Positions 8,014-14,925 of a stretch of DNA of 64,000 nucleotides are shown here, piece by piece. The stretch spans positions 2,170,001-2,234,000 of the forward strand of contig NZ_CP075524.1 of the NCBI RefSeq assembly GCF_025808395.1, written 5' to 3'. The stretch's first letter is position 1, and each line of letters begins with the position of its first letter. The position numbers were made by a program, and so were the translations under genes. Under the pieces are notes generated by a model. It was not told the origin of the DNA and searched no databases. It saw only the letters and a list, made by a program, of their open reading frames with translations. The stretch comes from Microcella sp. (lineage in GTDB: Bacteria; Actinomycetota; Actinomycetes; Actinomycetales; Microbacteriaceae).

Positions 8014-8865
8014 ATGCACGTCGCCGTGACAGGTAGCTCAGGAACCCTGGGGCGCTACGTCGTCGAGCAACTCAGGTCAGACGGCCACGATGTCATCGGT
8101 TTCGACCTCGCGGGCCCTCAGGGAGTCGGCTTCACACGCGTCGACCTCGCCGACTACGGGCAGGTGCTCGACGCCCTGCACGGCATCACCGCGCGCCACT
8201 CGGGGCTCGACGCCCTCGTGCACCTCGCCGCGATTCCAGTCAATGGTCTCGTGCCCGATGTCACGACGTTCCACTCGAACATGACGGTGAGCTTCAACGT
8301 CTTCCACGCGGCGATGCGAGTCGGCATTCCGACGATCGTCTACGCCTCGAGCATCACCGCCATGGGGTTTCCGTTCATGGATGCTCCCGCAGCGCTGCCC
8401 GTCGACGAGAGTGCGAGCGAGGCCAACAACACCTACGGCCTCGTGAAAGTGCTCGAAGAGACCATGGCCGCCCAGCTCGTGCGCTGGAAGCCTTCACTGT
8501 CGGTGACCGCACTGCGCTTCACGAACGTTGTCGCACCCGGGCAGTACTCCACCTTCGCGCGCGCCGCCGACGTGAGCTACCGTCGCGACCTCATCGGCAC
8601 CTACATCGACGCGCGCGACGGAGCCCTCGCGGTATCACTCGCCCTCGCTGCCGCCGAGCCGGGGTTCGAGGTCTACAACATCGCTGCGCCCGACTCGGGG
8701 CTCGAGATCGTGAGCGACGACCTCGCCGCCACCTGGTTTCCTGACACGCCGATCACGCGACCGCTCGGGCGGTTCGAGTCGCTCATCGACACGACCAAGG
8801 CGCAGTCGCGGCTCGGCTTTCACGCGCAGCACCTCTGGCGAGACGAGTTCGCGCGCGAGTCGTGA
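8014..8865 (+). CDS. NAD(P)-dependent epimerase/dehydratase-family protein (extended SDR)
   Basis: The 283-residue protein has the extended-SDR nucleotide motif VTGSSGTLGRYV at the N-terminus, the structural motif LVHLAAIP, and the catalytic YxxxK in NNTYGLVKVLEE. The start at 8014 has a clear GGGAGG site. It is divergent from the rhamnosidase across a predicted operator. Proteins of this group act as sugar-nucleotide epimerases, uronate dehydrogenases or aldose 1-dehydrogenases. Its setting favours oxidation of a free sugar to a lactone, which the next, convergent SMP-30 protein could hydrolyse; this pairing is inference. Confidence 0.75.
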   Translation: MHVAVTGSSGTLGRYVVEQLRSDGHDVIGFDLAGPQGVGFTRVDLADYGQVLDALHGITARHSGLDALVHLAAIPVNGLVPDVTTFHSNMTVSFNVFHAAMRVGIPTIVYASSITAMGFPFMDAPAALPVDESASEANNTYGLVKVLEETMAAQLVRWKPSLSVTALRFTNVVAPGQYSTFARAADVSYRRDLIGTYIDARDGALAVSLALAAAEPGFEVYNIAAPDSGLEIVSDDLAATWFPDTPITRPLGRFESLIDTTKAQSRLGFHAQHLWRDEFARES

Positions 8866-8876
8866 GTGGCTCGTGA

Positions 8877-9761
8877 TCACCGCGAACGCACGGCAGCAGC
8901 ATCCCGAGTCGTCGTCCGCAGCCGGTAGAGGCTCGTCGTTGCGGTGATGAACAGGTCGGTGCCGTCTGGCCCGCCGAAGCACACGTTCGATACCGTCTCA
9001 GGCACGGCGATGCGCTCGAGCAGCGCGCCGTCGTGAGAGAAGACCTGCACCGAGTCGGCGCTCGACGACCAGATGCGGCCGTCGACATCAACACGAAGCC
9101 CATCGGTGGCACCGGGAGTCACCGCGACGACCTCGCGGCCCTCGGCGACCTCGCCGTCACGCACCCGGTAGGCCCTGATCGCCCTCGGTGCACCCTCGAT
9201 CTGCAGGTAGCCGGTGTCGGCGACATAGAGCGTCGTCTCGTCGGGCGAGAACGCCAGGCCGTTCGGATGCACCATGTCGGTGATCACGGCGGCGACCTCG
9301 CCGCTGGAGGGGTCGAACCTGAAGACGAAGCAGCCGCCGTACTCGGGCTCGGCCGGGTGGCCCTCTCGCCCGCTCTCATGGATGCCGTAGGGAGGGTCGG
9401 TGAACCAGACGGCGCCGTCTGACGTCACCACGACATCGTTCGGCGAGTTGAAGCGCCGACCCTGCCACTCAGCGCAGAGCGACGTGATCGTTCCGGCGTC
9501 ATCGCGCTCGACCTGCCGACGGCCGTGCGAGCACTGCACCACTCGACCTTCGCGATCGAGCGTTCGGCCATTCGCGAAGCCCGAGTCGTGGCTGTAGACC
9601 GTCGTCTCTCCCGTCGCCGCGTGCCACTCAAGCACGCGGTTGCCCGGCACGTCGCTGAAGCGAACGCGACCAGGGGCCGGAAGCCAGACGGGCCCCTCTG
9701 CCCACTCGCACCCCGTCGCGAGTCGTTCGAGAGTGTCGCTGACGGCGATCGCAGAAACCAT
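8877..9761 (-). CDS. SMP-30/gluconolactonase-family protein
   Basis: The 294-residue protein is a six-bladed beta-propeller of the SMP-30/gluconolactonase/LRE-like family. It shows the metal-ligand Glu in GCEWAEGPVWL, FNSPNDVVVTSDGAVWFTDPPYG, HPNGLAFSPDETTLYVADTG and CFGGPDGTDLFITATTSLYRL. These enzymes use a divalent metal to open sugar lactones. I prefer the ATG at 9761 to the GTG at 9770. It is convergent with the SDR gene and divergent from the SorC-type regulator. No ApnL-type D-apionolactonase is recognisable in the window, so this is the best candidate for lactone hydrolysis in either rhamnose or apiose oxidation; its specificity cannot be read from sequence. Confidence 0.85.
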   Translation of the reverse strand: MVSAIAVSDTLERLATGCEWAEGPVWLPAPGRVRFSDVPGNRVLEWHAATGETTVYSHDSGFANGRTLDREGRVVQCSHGRRQVERDDAGTITSLCAEWQGRRFNSPNDVVVTSDGAVWFTDPPYGIHESGREGHPAEPEYGGCFVFRFDPSSGEVAAVITDMVHPNGLAFSPDETTLYVADTGYLQIEGAPRAIRAYRVRDGEVAEGREVVAVTPGATDGLRVDVDGRIWSSSADSVQVFSHDGALLERIAVPETVSNVCFGGPDGTDLFITATTSLYRLRTTTRDAAAVRSR

Positions 9762-9783
9762 GGCTACCACTCTGCCACCACGC

Positions 9784-9815
9784 TGAATAGAATTGCGCTA
9801 CAGCATCAACATTCG
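9784..9815. promoter_or_regulatory. Predicted SorC-type operator, copy 2 (autoregulatory)
   Basis: The halves TGAATAGAATTGCG (9784-9797) and AGCATCAACATTCG (9802-9815) have the same 14-4-14 arrangement as the sites at 7926 and 14809. TAGAAT within the left half (9788-9793) could be the -10 element of the regulator gene, whose start lies 17 bp downstream. This would allow autorepression. Confidence 0.5.
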
Positions 9816-9831
9816 AATGGAGCCTCTTCTC

Positions 9832-10848
9832 GTGACGACTCGACGCTACGCACCGCCGGTCGATGCGCAGCTGAGGCTGCTCACGAAGGTGGCGCGAATG
9901 TACCACGAGCGCGGCATTCTGCAAGCGGAGATCGCCTCGCACTTGAACATCTCTCAAGCCAAGGTGTCTCGACTGCTCAAGCGCGCCGCGGCCGTCGGCA
10001 TCGTCAGGACGACCGTCACGATCGCACCGGGCCTGCACACCGCGCTCGAAGAAGAGCTCGAGCAGCGGTTCGGCATCGCCGAGGCCGTGGTCGTCGACGT
10101 CGACCCCGAGGCAGACGACCGCGAGATCTTCTCGGCGATCGGAGCGGCCGCCGCCACCTATCTCGAGACCACCATGAGCGGTGATGAGAAGGTGGGCATC
10201 GCGTCATGGAGCCAGACCCTGCTCGCGACGGTCGACCGCATGCGGCCCCTGCCGAGTCGCGGCGCAACCGATGTCGTGCAGCTGCTCGGTGGCATCGGCG
10301 TGCCCGAAGTGCAGAGCCAGGCACATCGACTCGTCGATCAGTTCGCTCGCATTCTCGGCGCGAACCCGGTCTACGTGCAGGCCCCGGGCATCGTGCAAGA
10401 CAAGCAGATGCAGCGCCGACTGATGCGCGACCCGGCCCTGGCCGACGTCGGCCGGCGGTGGAAAGAGCTCACCACAGCCGTGGTCGGCATCGGCAGCATT
10501 CAACCCTCTGACCTGCTCGCGGTCAGCGGCAACGCCTTCTCTGCCGATGAGACAGAGAGCCTCGTGGCTGCTGGCGCGGTGGGCGACATCTGCCACCGCG
10601 TCTTCAGACTCGACGGATCTCTCATCACCGGCGACATCGATGACCGCACGGTGTCGATTCCGGTCGACGACTTCCGGGCCATCCCGCGGCGCATCGGGGT
10701 CGCCGGTGGATCACGAAAGCTCGCCCCCATCTTGGGCGCTCTGAACGGCCGCTGGGTGACGACGCTCGTGACCGACGTGGTCACCGCCGAGGCGCTGCTC
10801 GCCGACGAGCGTGCCGACGACGCGTCAGCGAGCGAGGAAGTCGCCTAG
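9832..10848 (+). CDS. SorC-family sugar-binding transcriptional regulator
   Basis: The 338-residue protein has an N-terminal helix-turn-helix (LLTKVARMYHERGILQAEIASHLNISQAKVSRLLKRA) and a long C-terminal sugar-phosphate-binding domain of the SorC/DeoR/CggR type. Typical segments are KVGIASWSQTLLATVDRM, VVQLLGGIGVPEVQSQAHRLVDQFA and VVGIGSIQPSDLL. I chose the GTG at 9832 because GGAG at 9819-9822 is well spaced; an upstream ATG at 9817 overlaps that site. It is placed between the rhamnosidase region and the ABC importer. Its likely targets are the three matching motifs at 7926, 9784 and 14809. Its 3' end overlaps the convergent racemase-like gene by 24 bp. The effector is probably a phosphorylated sugar from the same pathway. 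Confidence 0.85.
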   Translation: MTTRRYAPPVDAQLRLLTKVARMYHERGILQAEIASHLNISQAKVSRLLKRAAAVGIVRTTVTIAPGLHTALEEELEQRFGIAEAVVVDVDPEADDREIFSAIGAAAATYLETTMSGDEKVGIASWSQTLLATVDRMRPLPSRGATDVVQLLGGIGVPEVQSQAHRLVDQFARILGANPVYVQAPGIVQDKQMQRRLMRDPALADVGRRWKELTTAVVGIGSIQPSDLLAVSGNAFSADETESLVAAGAVGDICHRVFRLDGSLITGDIDDRTVSIPVDDFRAIPRRIGVAGGSRKLAPILGALNGRWVTTLVTDVVTAEALLADERADDASASEEVA

Positions 10849-11493
10849 GCGGCGAATGCCGAGCTCGAGGCTCGTGAGCACAGGCACCTCGACGCTCACC
10901 GTGTCGGCGGCACCAGCCATCGAGGCCTGAGCGAGTACGATGACGTCACTGTCAGCACTCGCGGCGACAATCGCGTCGCCGACGAGTCGGTCGTGAGTGG
11001 CGCGGTCGCCGCTCACGATGGCCTCGAAGGCGCCGTCGACGACGACACCTGTGATGGTGGGGCTCGTGCCCAGCAGCGCTGCGCGCTCATGCAGCAGCGC
11101 GGTCGTCGGCGCACTGGTGGTCGCGAGCGTGGCGATCACCGTGATGCGGCCTCCCTCTGAGACGGCAGTATCTGCCATCGCCTCGTCGATGCGCAGCACC
11201 GGAATGCCGACGGCGCTTTCGAGTGAGGCCGCGTAGCCAGAGATCGACGAGCACGTGAGCATCACCGCCTCGGCCCCCGAGCTCTTCGCGGCCGAGACCA
11301 GGTTCTCGAGCCGGGCGCCGACCGACTCGCGCGACTCGTCGGCGCCCAGGTCGGCGACGATGCGGTCGTCGAGGTAGTTCACCGCGACGACATCGGGCAG
11401 GTGCTCGGCGCGCAATCGTGCGACCGGTTCGATCACGACGGCGCCCGTGTGCACGAAGGCCACTCTGGTCGATGCTGGCTGCGACATGGTCAT
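10825..11493 (-). CDS. Aspartate/glutamate racemase-family protein
   Basis: The 222-residue protein has the two-domain fold of the Asp/Glu/hydantoin racemase family: VAFVHTGAVVIEPV at the N-terminus, the first catalytic-cysteine block EAVMLTCSSISGYA, and the C-terminal counterpart DVIVLAQASMAGAAD. The second cysteine position is Ala, so a two-base racemization like that of glutamate racemase is unlikely as drawn. A one-cysteine isomerase or decarboxylase reaction, or a non-catalytic role, is possible. The ATG at 11493 overlaps the stop of the upstream permease gene (ATGA), so it is the last gene of the ABC importer operon. Its role with a sugar transporter is unclear. Confidence 0.75.
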   Translation of the reverse strand: MTMSQPASTRVAFVHTGAVVIEPVARLRAEHLPDVVAVNYLDDRIVADLGADESRESVGARLENLVSAAKSSGAEAVMLTCSSISGYAASLESAVGIPVLRIDEAMADTAVSEGGRITVIATLATTSAPTTALLHERAALLGTSPTITGVVVDGAFEAIVSGDRATHDRLVGDAIVAASADSDVIVLAQASMAGAADTVSVEVPVLTSLELGIRRLGDFLAR

Positions 11494-12401
11494 CCCTTCA
11501 GTGAGCCGGCGGCCAGGCCCGCCATGATCTTCTTGTTCAAGAACGCGAAGATGATGAGCAGCACGATCACGTTGATGCTGATCGCGGCGAAGAGCGGGCC
11601 GTACTGCTGCGTGCCGTACTCGTCGCGCAGGCTCAAGAGCCCCACCTGGATGGTGGCGAGGTTGCGGTTGGTCGTGAACGTCAGGGCGATCAGCAGGTCG
11701 TTGAACACGCTGAAGAACTGGATGAGCCCGATCGTGAGCATCGAATTGCGCATGAGCGGCAGCCCGATCACGAAGAACGACCGCAACGGGCTCGCACCGT
11801 CGACCGTCGCCGCCTCGAAGATCTCTCGAGGCACCGACCTGAAATAGGCCGCCATGAGGAACGTCGTCAAGGGCAGGCCCATCACGGTGTAGGTGATGAT
11901 CATCGGCAGCAGCGAGTCTGTGATGCCGAGACGGAAGTAGGCGATGAAGAGCGGAACCAGAATCATCTGCCCCGGCACCATGATGCCGGCGAGCACGAAG
12001 AGCAGAGTGGCCCGACGACCCTTCCAGATCATGACCTCGAGCGCGTACCCGGCAGCGACGCCGAAGAAGATGATGAGCGCCACCGAGGGGATCGTCACCA
12101 GGATGCTGTTGCGGTAGTTGATCGCCACGTTGCCGCGAGTGAACGCATCGACGTAGTTGTTGAAGTTGAAGAAGTTCTCGGGCAGCGCCCACGTGGGGTT
12201 CGTGAAGAACTCGGTCGGCGTCTTGAGCGACCCGAGAATGAGCCACACCTGCGGGTACAGCACGATCACGAGCACGACCGTGACGATGATCCAGACGGGA
12301 ATGCGGCGTGCGAGGCGAATGGCGCGACGGCGTCGAGCGCCGACTCGCGTGCCGCGAGGCTGGCCAGAGGGGCGCGAGGCGTCGGTGATGGCGGTAGTCA
12401 T
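11490..12401 (-). CDS. Carbohydrate ABC transporter permease, MalG type
   Basis: The 303-residue inner-membrane protein has about six hydrophobic segments. It carries the coupling (EAA) loop EIFEAATVDGASPLRSFFVIGLPLMRNSML, in which EAA---G and LPL are the family signature for ATPase contact. The N-terminus is basic and cytoplasmic (RRRAIRLARRIPVW). It follows the MalF-type permease after 1 bp and is coupled to the racemase-like gene. No ATPase is encoded in the operon; as in many actinobacterial sugar importers, a shared MsmK/UgpC-type ATPase elsewhere is expected. The likely cargo is an oligosaccharide or glycoside handled by the neighbouring glycosidases. Confidence 0.9.
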   Translation of the reverse strand: MTTAITDASRPSGQPRGTRVGARRRRAIRLARRIPVWIIVTVVLVIVLYPQVWLILGSLKTPTEFFTNPTWALPENFFNFNNYVDAFTRGNVAINYRNSILVTIPSVALIIFFGVAAGYALEVMIWKGRRATLLFVLAGIMVPGQMILVPLFIAYFRLGITDSLLPMIITYTVMGLPLTTFLMAAYFRSVPREIFEAATVDGASPLRSFFVIGLPLMRNSMLTIGLIQFFSVFNDLLIALTFTTNRNLATIQVGLLSLRDEYGTQQYGPLFAAISINVIVLLIIFAFLNKKIMAGLAAGSLKG

Positions 12402-12402
12402 A

Positions 12403-13284
12403 TCAGTCCTCCACTCGCTTGCTCGACGACCGGAAGACGGCGAGTGTGAACACGAGGCACAGCACGGTCAGGACGAGCGCGAGCATGCTGCCGTAGCCGT
12501 AGTCGGCATATTCGAACGCGGTGCGGTACATGAAGAGCGTGAGGGGGGCCGTGGTCGTGCCAGGGCCGCCGTTGTTGAGGGCGAGGAGGCTGTCGAAGAC
12601 CTTGAGCGTCGAATTGAGGCTGAAGATCACCGACGCCAGAAGAATGGGCATCGAGAGCGGAATGATGATGTGCCGCACGAGTCGCAGCCCGCTGGCACCG
12701 TCGATGCGCGCTGACTCGATGACCTCTTCAGGAATGTCGAGCAGGCCGGTGTAGAGCAAGACGGCGTAGAAGCCCATCGAGCTCCAGAGCGACATGACGA
12801 TGGCCACCGTCATGGTGCCGATCGTCGAGGCGAGAAACTCGACGCTGTCGAACCCGAAGGCGTTGAGCAGATCGTTGATGGGGCCCTGGTTCTGGCCGAC
12901 GGCGACGAAGCTGCGGAAGAGCAGGGCGACCGCGACGGTGGGCAGCACCATCGGAAAGAACACCGCAGTGCGCACGAAGGCCGAGCCCTTGCGCAGGATG
13001 AAGACGTACATGAGGGCCAGCAGGTAGCCGAAGGTCACTTGCGCAATCGTGACGATCACCGCGAACGAGACGCTGATCCACAGCGAGTGAATCGCGCGGG
13101 TGTCAGTGGCGAAGGTCGCGAAGTTGTCGAAGCCGACGAACGTGAAGCCGCGCAGAGTGTTGCCTGAGAAGAACGAGAGACCCAGCGACCACGCGCTCGG
13201 CACCACCTTCAGCAGTACGTACGTGCCCAGTGCGGGAAGCAGCAAGATGAGAACCGTCTTGCGATCTCCGAATACTCGGTTCAT
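12403..13284 (-). CDS. Sugar ABC transporter permease, MalF type
   Basis: The 293-residue membrane protein has six predicted segments beginning VLILLLPALGTYVLLKVVPSAWSLGLSF and the EAA loop EEVIESARIDGASGLRLVRHIIIPLSMPILLASVIFSL. NNGGPGTTTAPLTLFMYRTAFEYADYGYGSMLALVL is typical of the CUT1 permease pair. It is separated from the binding-protein gene by a 14-bp perfect hairpin that may lower permease expression relative to the binding protein. Confidence 0.9.
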   Translation of the reverse strand: MNRVFGDRKTVLILLLPALGTYVLLKVVPSAWSLGLSFFSGNTLRGFTFVGFDNFATFATDTRAIHSLWISVSFAVIVTIAQVTFGYLLALMYVFILRKGSAFVRTAVFFPMVLPTVAVALLFRSFVAVGQNQGPINDLLNAFGFDSVEFLASTIGTMTVAIVMSLWSSMGFYAVLLYTGLLDIPEEVIESARIDGASGLRLVRHIIIPLSMPILLASVIFSLNSTLKVFDSLLALNNGGPGTTTAPLTLFMYRTAFEYADYGYGSMLALVLTVLCLVFTLAVFRSSSKRVED

Positions 13285-13308
13285 GATCGATGCCTACTCC
13301 TGTCATGG

Positions 13309-13347
13309 CAAGGCCCGGCCGCACCCCAGGGTCGCGGCCGGGCCTTG
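13309..13347 (-). terminator. Intercistronic hairpin between binding protein and permease genes
   Basis: The arms CAAGGCCCGGCCGC (13309-13322) and GCGGCCGGGCCTTG (13334-13347) are perfectly complementary over 14 bp with an 11-base loop. The hairpin sits within the 71-bp gap between the binding-protein stop and the first permease start. Such structures commonly cause partial termination or protect the upstream mRNA, giving excess binding protein. There is no T-tract. Confidence 0.65.
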
Positions 13348-13355
13348 CGTGTCAC

Positions 13356-14675
13356 CTATCGGTTCGAGTCGAGGCTCGACTGCAACTCGGTCATGTACTG
13401 CTCGGGCGTCATCTGCCCGGTCGTCAGCAACGACACGTTCGACGACGCGAGCGAGTTCGACTCTGAGTCGAAGAGCGCCTCGAACCAGAGTACGGTCTGC
13501 TCGATCGTGGTGATGGTCTCTTGCACGGCGGCGGTCGTGGCAGGCACGCCCGTCACGTCTGAGTTCACCGCGAAGCCCGAGATGACCCCGGCGCTCTCGA
13601 GAGCCTGCGCACCGTAGTTCTCGGTGATGCAGACGAGCCAGTCGGCAACCCGCGAGTCGTAGGTCTCGGGGTTCACCGCGTGCGCGGTGCCGGCGTTGGC
13701 AGCCCAGTGGTTGATGTCGCCTGCGCCGCCGCTGACACCGGGGAACGGCATGAGGCCCACGTTCTCGGCGCCGATCTGGTTCTCTTCAGCGTTGTTGATG
13801 TTGCTCAAGAACCACGATCCGTCGTACTTCATGGCGGCCTGCCCCGACAAGAACGCCGCGTTGGCGGCTGCGGGCTCAGTCGAGATGAAGCCTTCACCGA
13901 AGTAGCCGGCCGCTGCCATGTCGGCGAGCGCTTGCGCGCCAGCCAGGTACTCGGGCTCGGTGAGCTCGCGGTTTCCGTCGCGCACGTCGATCATGGCCTC
14001 GGGGCCGACGTTGCGGTGGATGTACATGCCCATCAGTCGAGTCAAGGGCCAGTTGGCCGAACCCGGCATGGCGAACGGCTGGTAGCCGGCGGCCAGCAGA
14101 GCGTCGCTTGCCGCGATGAGCTCGTCGAAGGTCTGGGGCTCAGAGATGCCCACCTCTTCGAAGATCGCCTTGTTGTACCAGATGCCTTCGATGTTGTATT
14201 GGTACGGCAGCGAGACCATGTGACCGTAGACGTTCTTCACGGTCGACGCAGCGGCCGGAAGCACGTTGCCCCACGCGCCCGCCTCGGTCAGAGCCTGCTC
14301 GAGGTCGAGCACGAGGTTGGCCTGCCCCAGGTCGCCGCTCGGGCGAACCTGTGCGGTGCCGGCGATGAAGTGAGCGGGCAGTGCGCCCTGGCTCGCGCGC
14401 AGCGTGATGGTCTGCACGGTGTCGGCCTGCGCAGTGGTCTGGTGCTCGAGCGGCAGCACCTCGTTTTCGGCTGCGCACTGGTTCGCCGCGAGAGCGTCGA
14501 GCTGGTTGCGCAGGTTCTCGTTCTCGTTGGCACTGAGCACCGTGAACGACTCGAGGTTGCTCAGGGTGTCGTCGCCACCTGGTTCGCTGGTCTCGGCGCA
14601 CGCAGCGAGCGGCACGACCAGAGCGAGAGAGAGACCTGCCGCGAGCGTGAGCCGGCGGCTGTGTCGGATATTCAT
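13356..14675 (-). CDS. Extracellular sugar-binding lipoprotein of ABC importer (family 1 SBP)
   Basis: The 439-residue protein starts with a lipoprotein signal: basic NIRHSRRLTL, a hydrophobic stretch, and the lipobox LAAC, with the cysteine near residue 26. The mature part has the bacterial extracellular solute-binding fold, with IEGIWYNKAIFEEVGISEPQTFDELIAA as the usual hinge region, FLSGQAAMKYDGSWFL, and MPFPGVSGGAGDINHWAANAG. The ATG at 14675 has an AGGAGG site and follows a strong -35/-10 pair on this strand. It is the first gene of the importer operon and is divergent from the GH127 gene, sharing a regulatory region with SorC-type sites. The ligand is probably an oligosaccharide or plant glycoside containing arabinose, rhamnose or apiose. 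Confidence 0.9.
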   Translation of the reverse strand: MNIRHSRRLTLAAGLSLALVVPLAACAETSEPGGDDTLSNLESFTVLSANENENLRNQLDALAANQCAAENEVLPLEHQTTAQADTVQTITLRASQGALPAHFIAGTAQVRPSGDLGQANLVLDLEQALTEAGAWGNVLPAAASTVKNVYGHMVSLPYQYNIEGIWYNKAIFEEVGISEPQTFDELIAASDALLAAGYQPFAMPGSANWPLTRLMGMYIHRNVGPEAMIDVRDGNRELTEPEYLAGAQALADMAAAGYFGEGFISTEPAAANAAFLSGQAAMKYDGSWFLSNINNAEENQIGAENVGLMPFPGVSGGAGDINHWAANAGTAHAVNPETYDSRVADWLVCITENYGAQALESAGVISGFAVNSDVTGVPATTAAVQETITTIEQTVLWFEALFDSESNSLASSNVSLLTTGQMTPEQYMTELQSSLDSNR

Positions 14676-14739
14676 GCGTCCTCCTTGACGGCGGTCGTCG
14701 CGGGCGTCGACCGGATGTGATTGTGAACCTTCGGGAGTG

Positions 14740-14768
14740 ACAGTAGGCGTCTTCGGCGCCTGTGTCAA
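14740..14768 (-). promoter_or_regulatory. Sigma-A type promoter of the ABC importer operon
   Basis: On the minus strand TTGACA (14768-14763) is followed after exactly 17 bases by TACTGT (14745-14740), 65 bp upstream of the binding-protein start. An extra half-site TGCATATTCA (14779-14788), complementary to the start of the operator at 14809, lies just upstream of the -35 element. Confidence 0.65.
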
Positions 14769-14808
14769 CAGTCAGTGTTGCATATTCATTCACTCCGCCC
14801 CATGTTAC

Positions 14809-14840
14809 TGAATATGCATGCAGGCTTGCGCAGACATTCA
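14809..14840. promoter_or_regulatory. Predicted SorC-type operator, copy 3
   Basis: TGAATATGCATGCA (14809-14822) and TGCGCAGACATTCA (14827-14840) repeat the 14-4-14 arrangement seen at 7926 and 9784. The site covers the -35 element of the GH127 promoter and faces the divergent importer promoter. Together with the half-site at 14779-14788 it forms a perfect 10-bp inverted repeat with a 20-base spacer, suggesting cooperative or looped binding. Confidence 0.55.
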
Positions 14841-14854
14841 GGTGCTCCTATGCT
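14826..14854 (+). promoter_or_regulatory. Predicted promoter of the GH127 operon
   Basis: TTGCGC (14826-14831), a 17-base spacer and TATGCT (14849-14854) form a plausible sigma-A promoter 72 bp upstream of the GH127 start. Its -35 part lies inside the predicted SorC operator, fitting repression. Confidence 0.45.
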
Positions 14855-14925
14855 GATCCCGCTCGCAGTCGCGCGCAGCGTCGCCCGTCAGACAGACTGA
14901 CCTCGACGCAGGAGGGAACCTTTCG

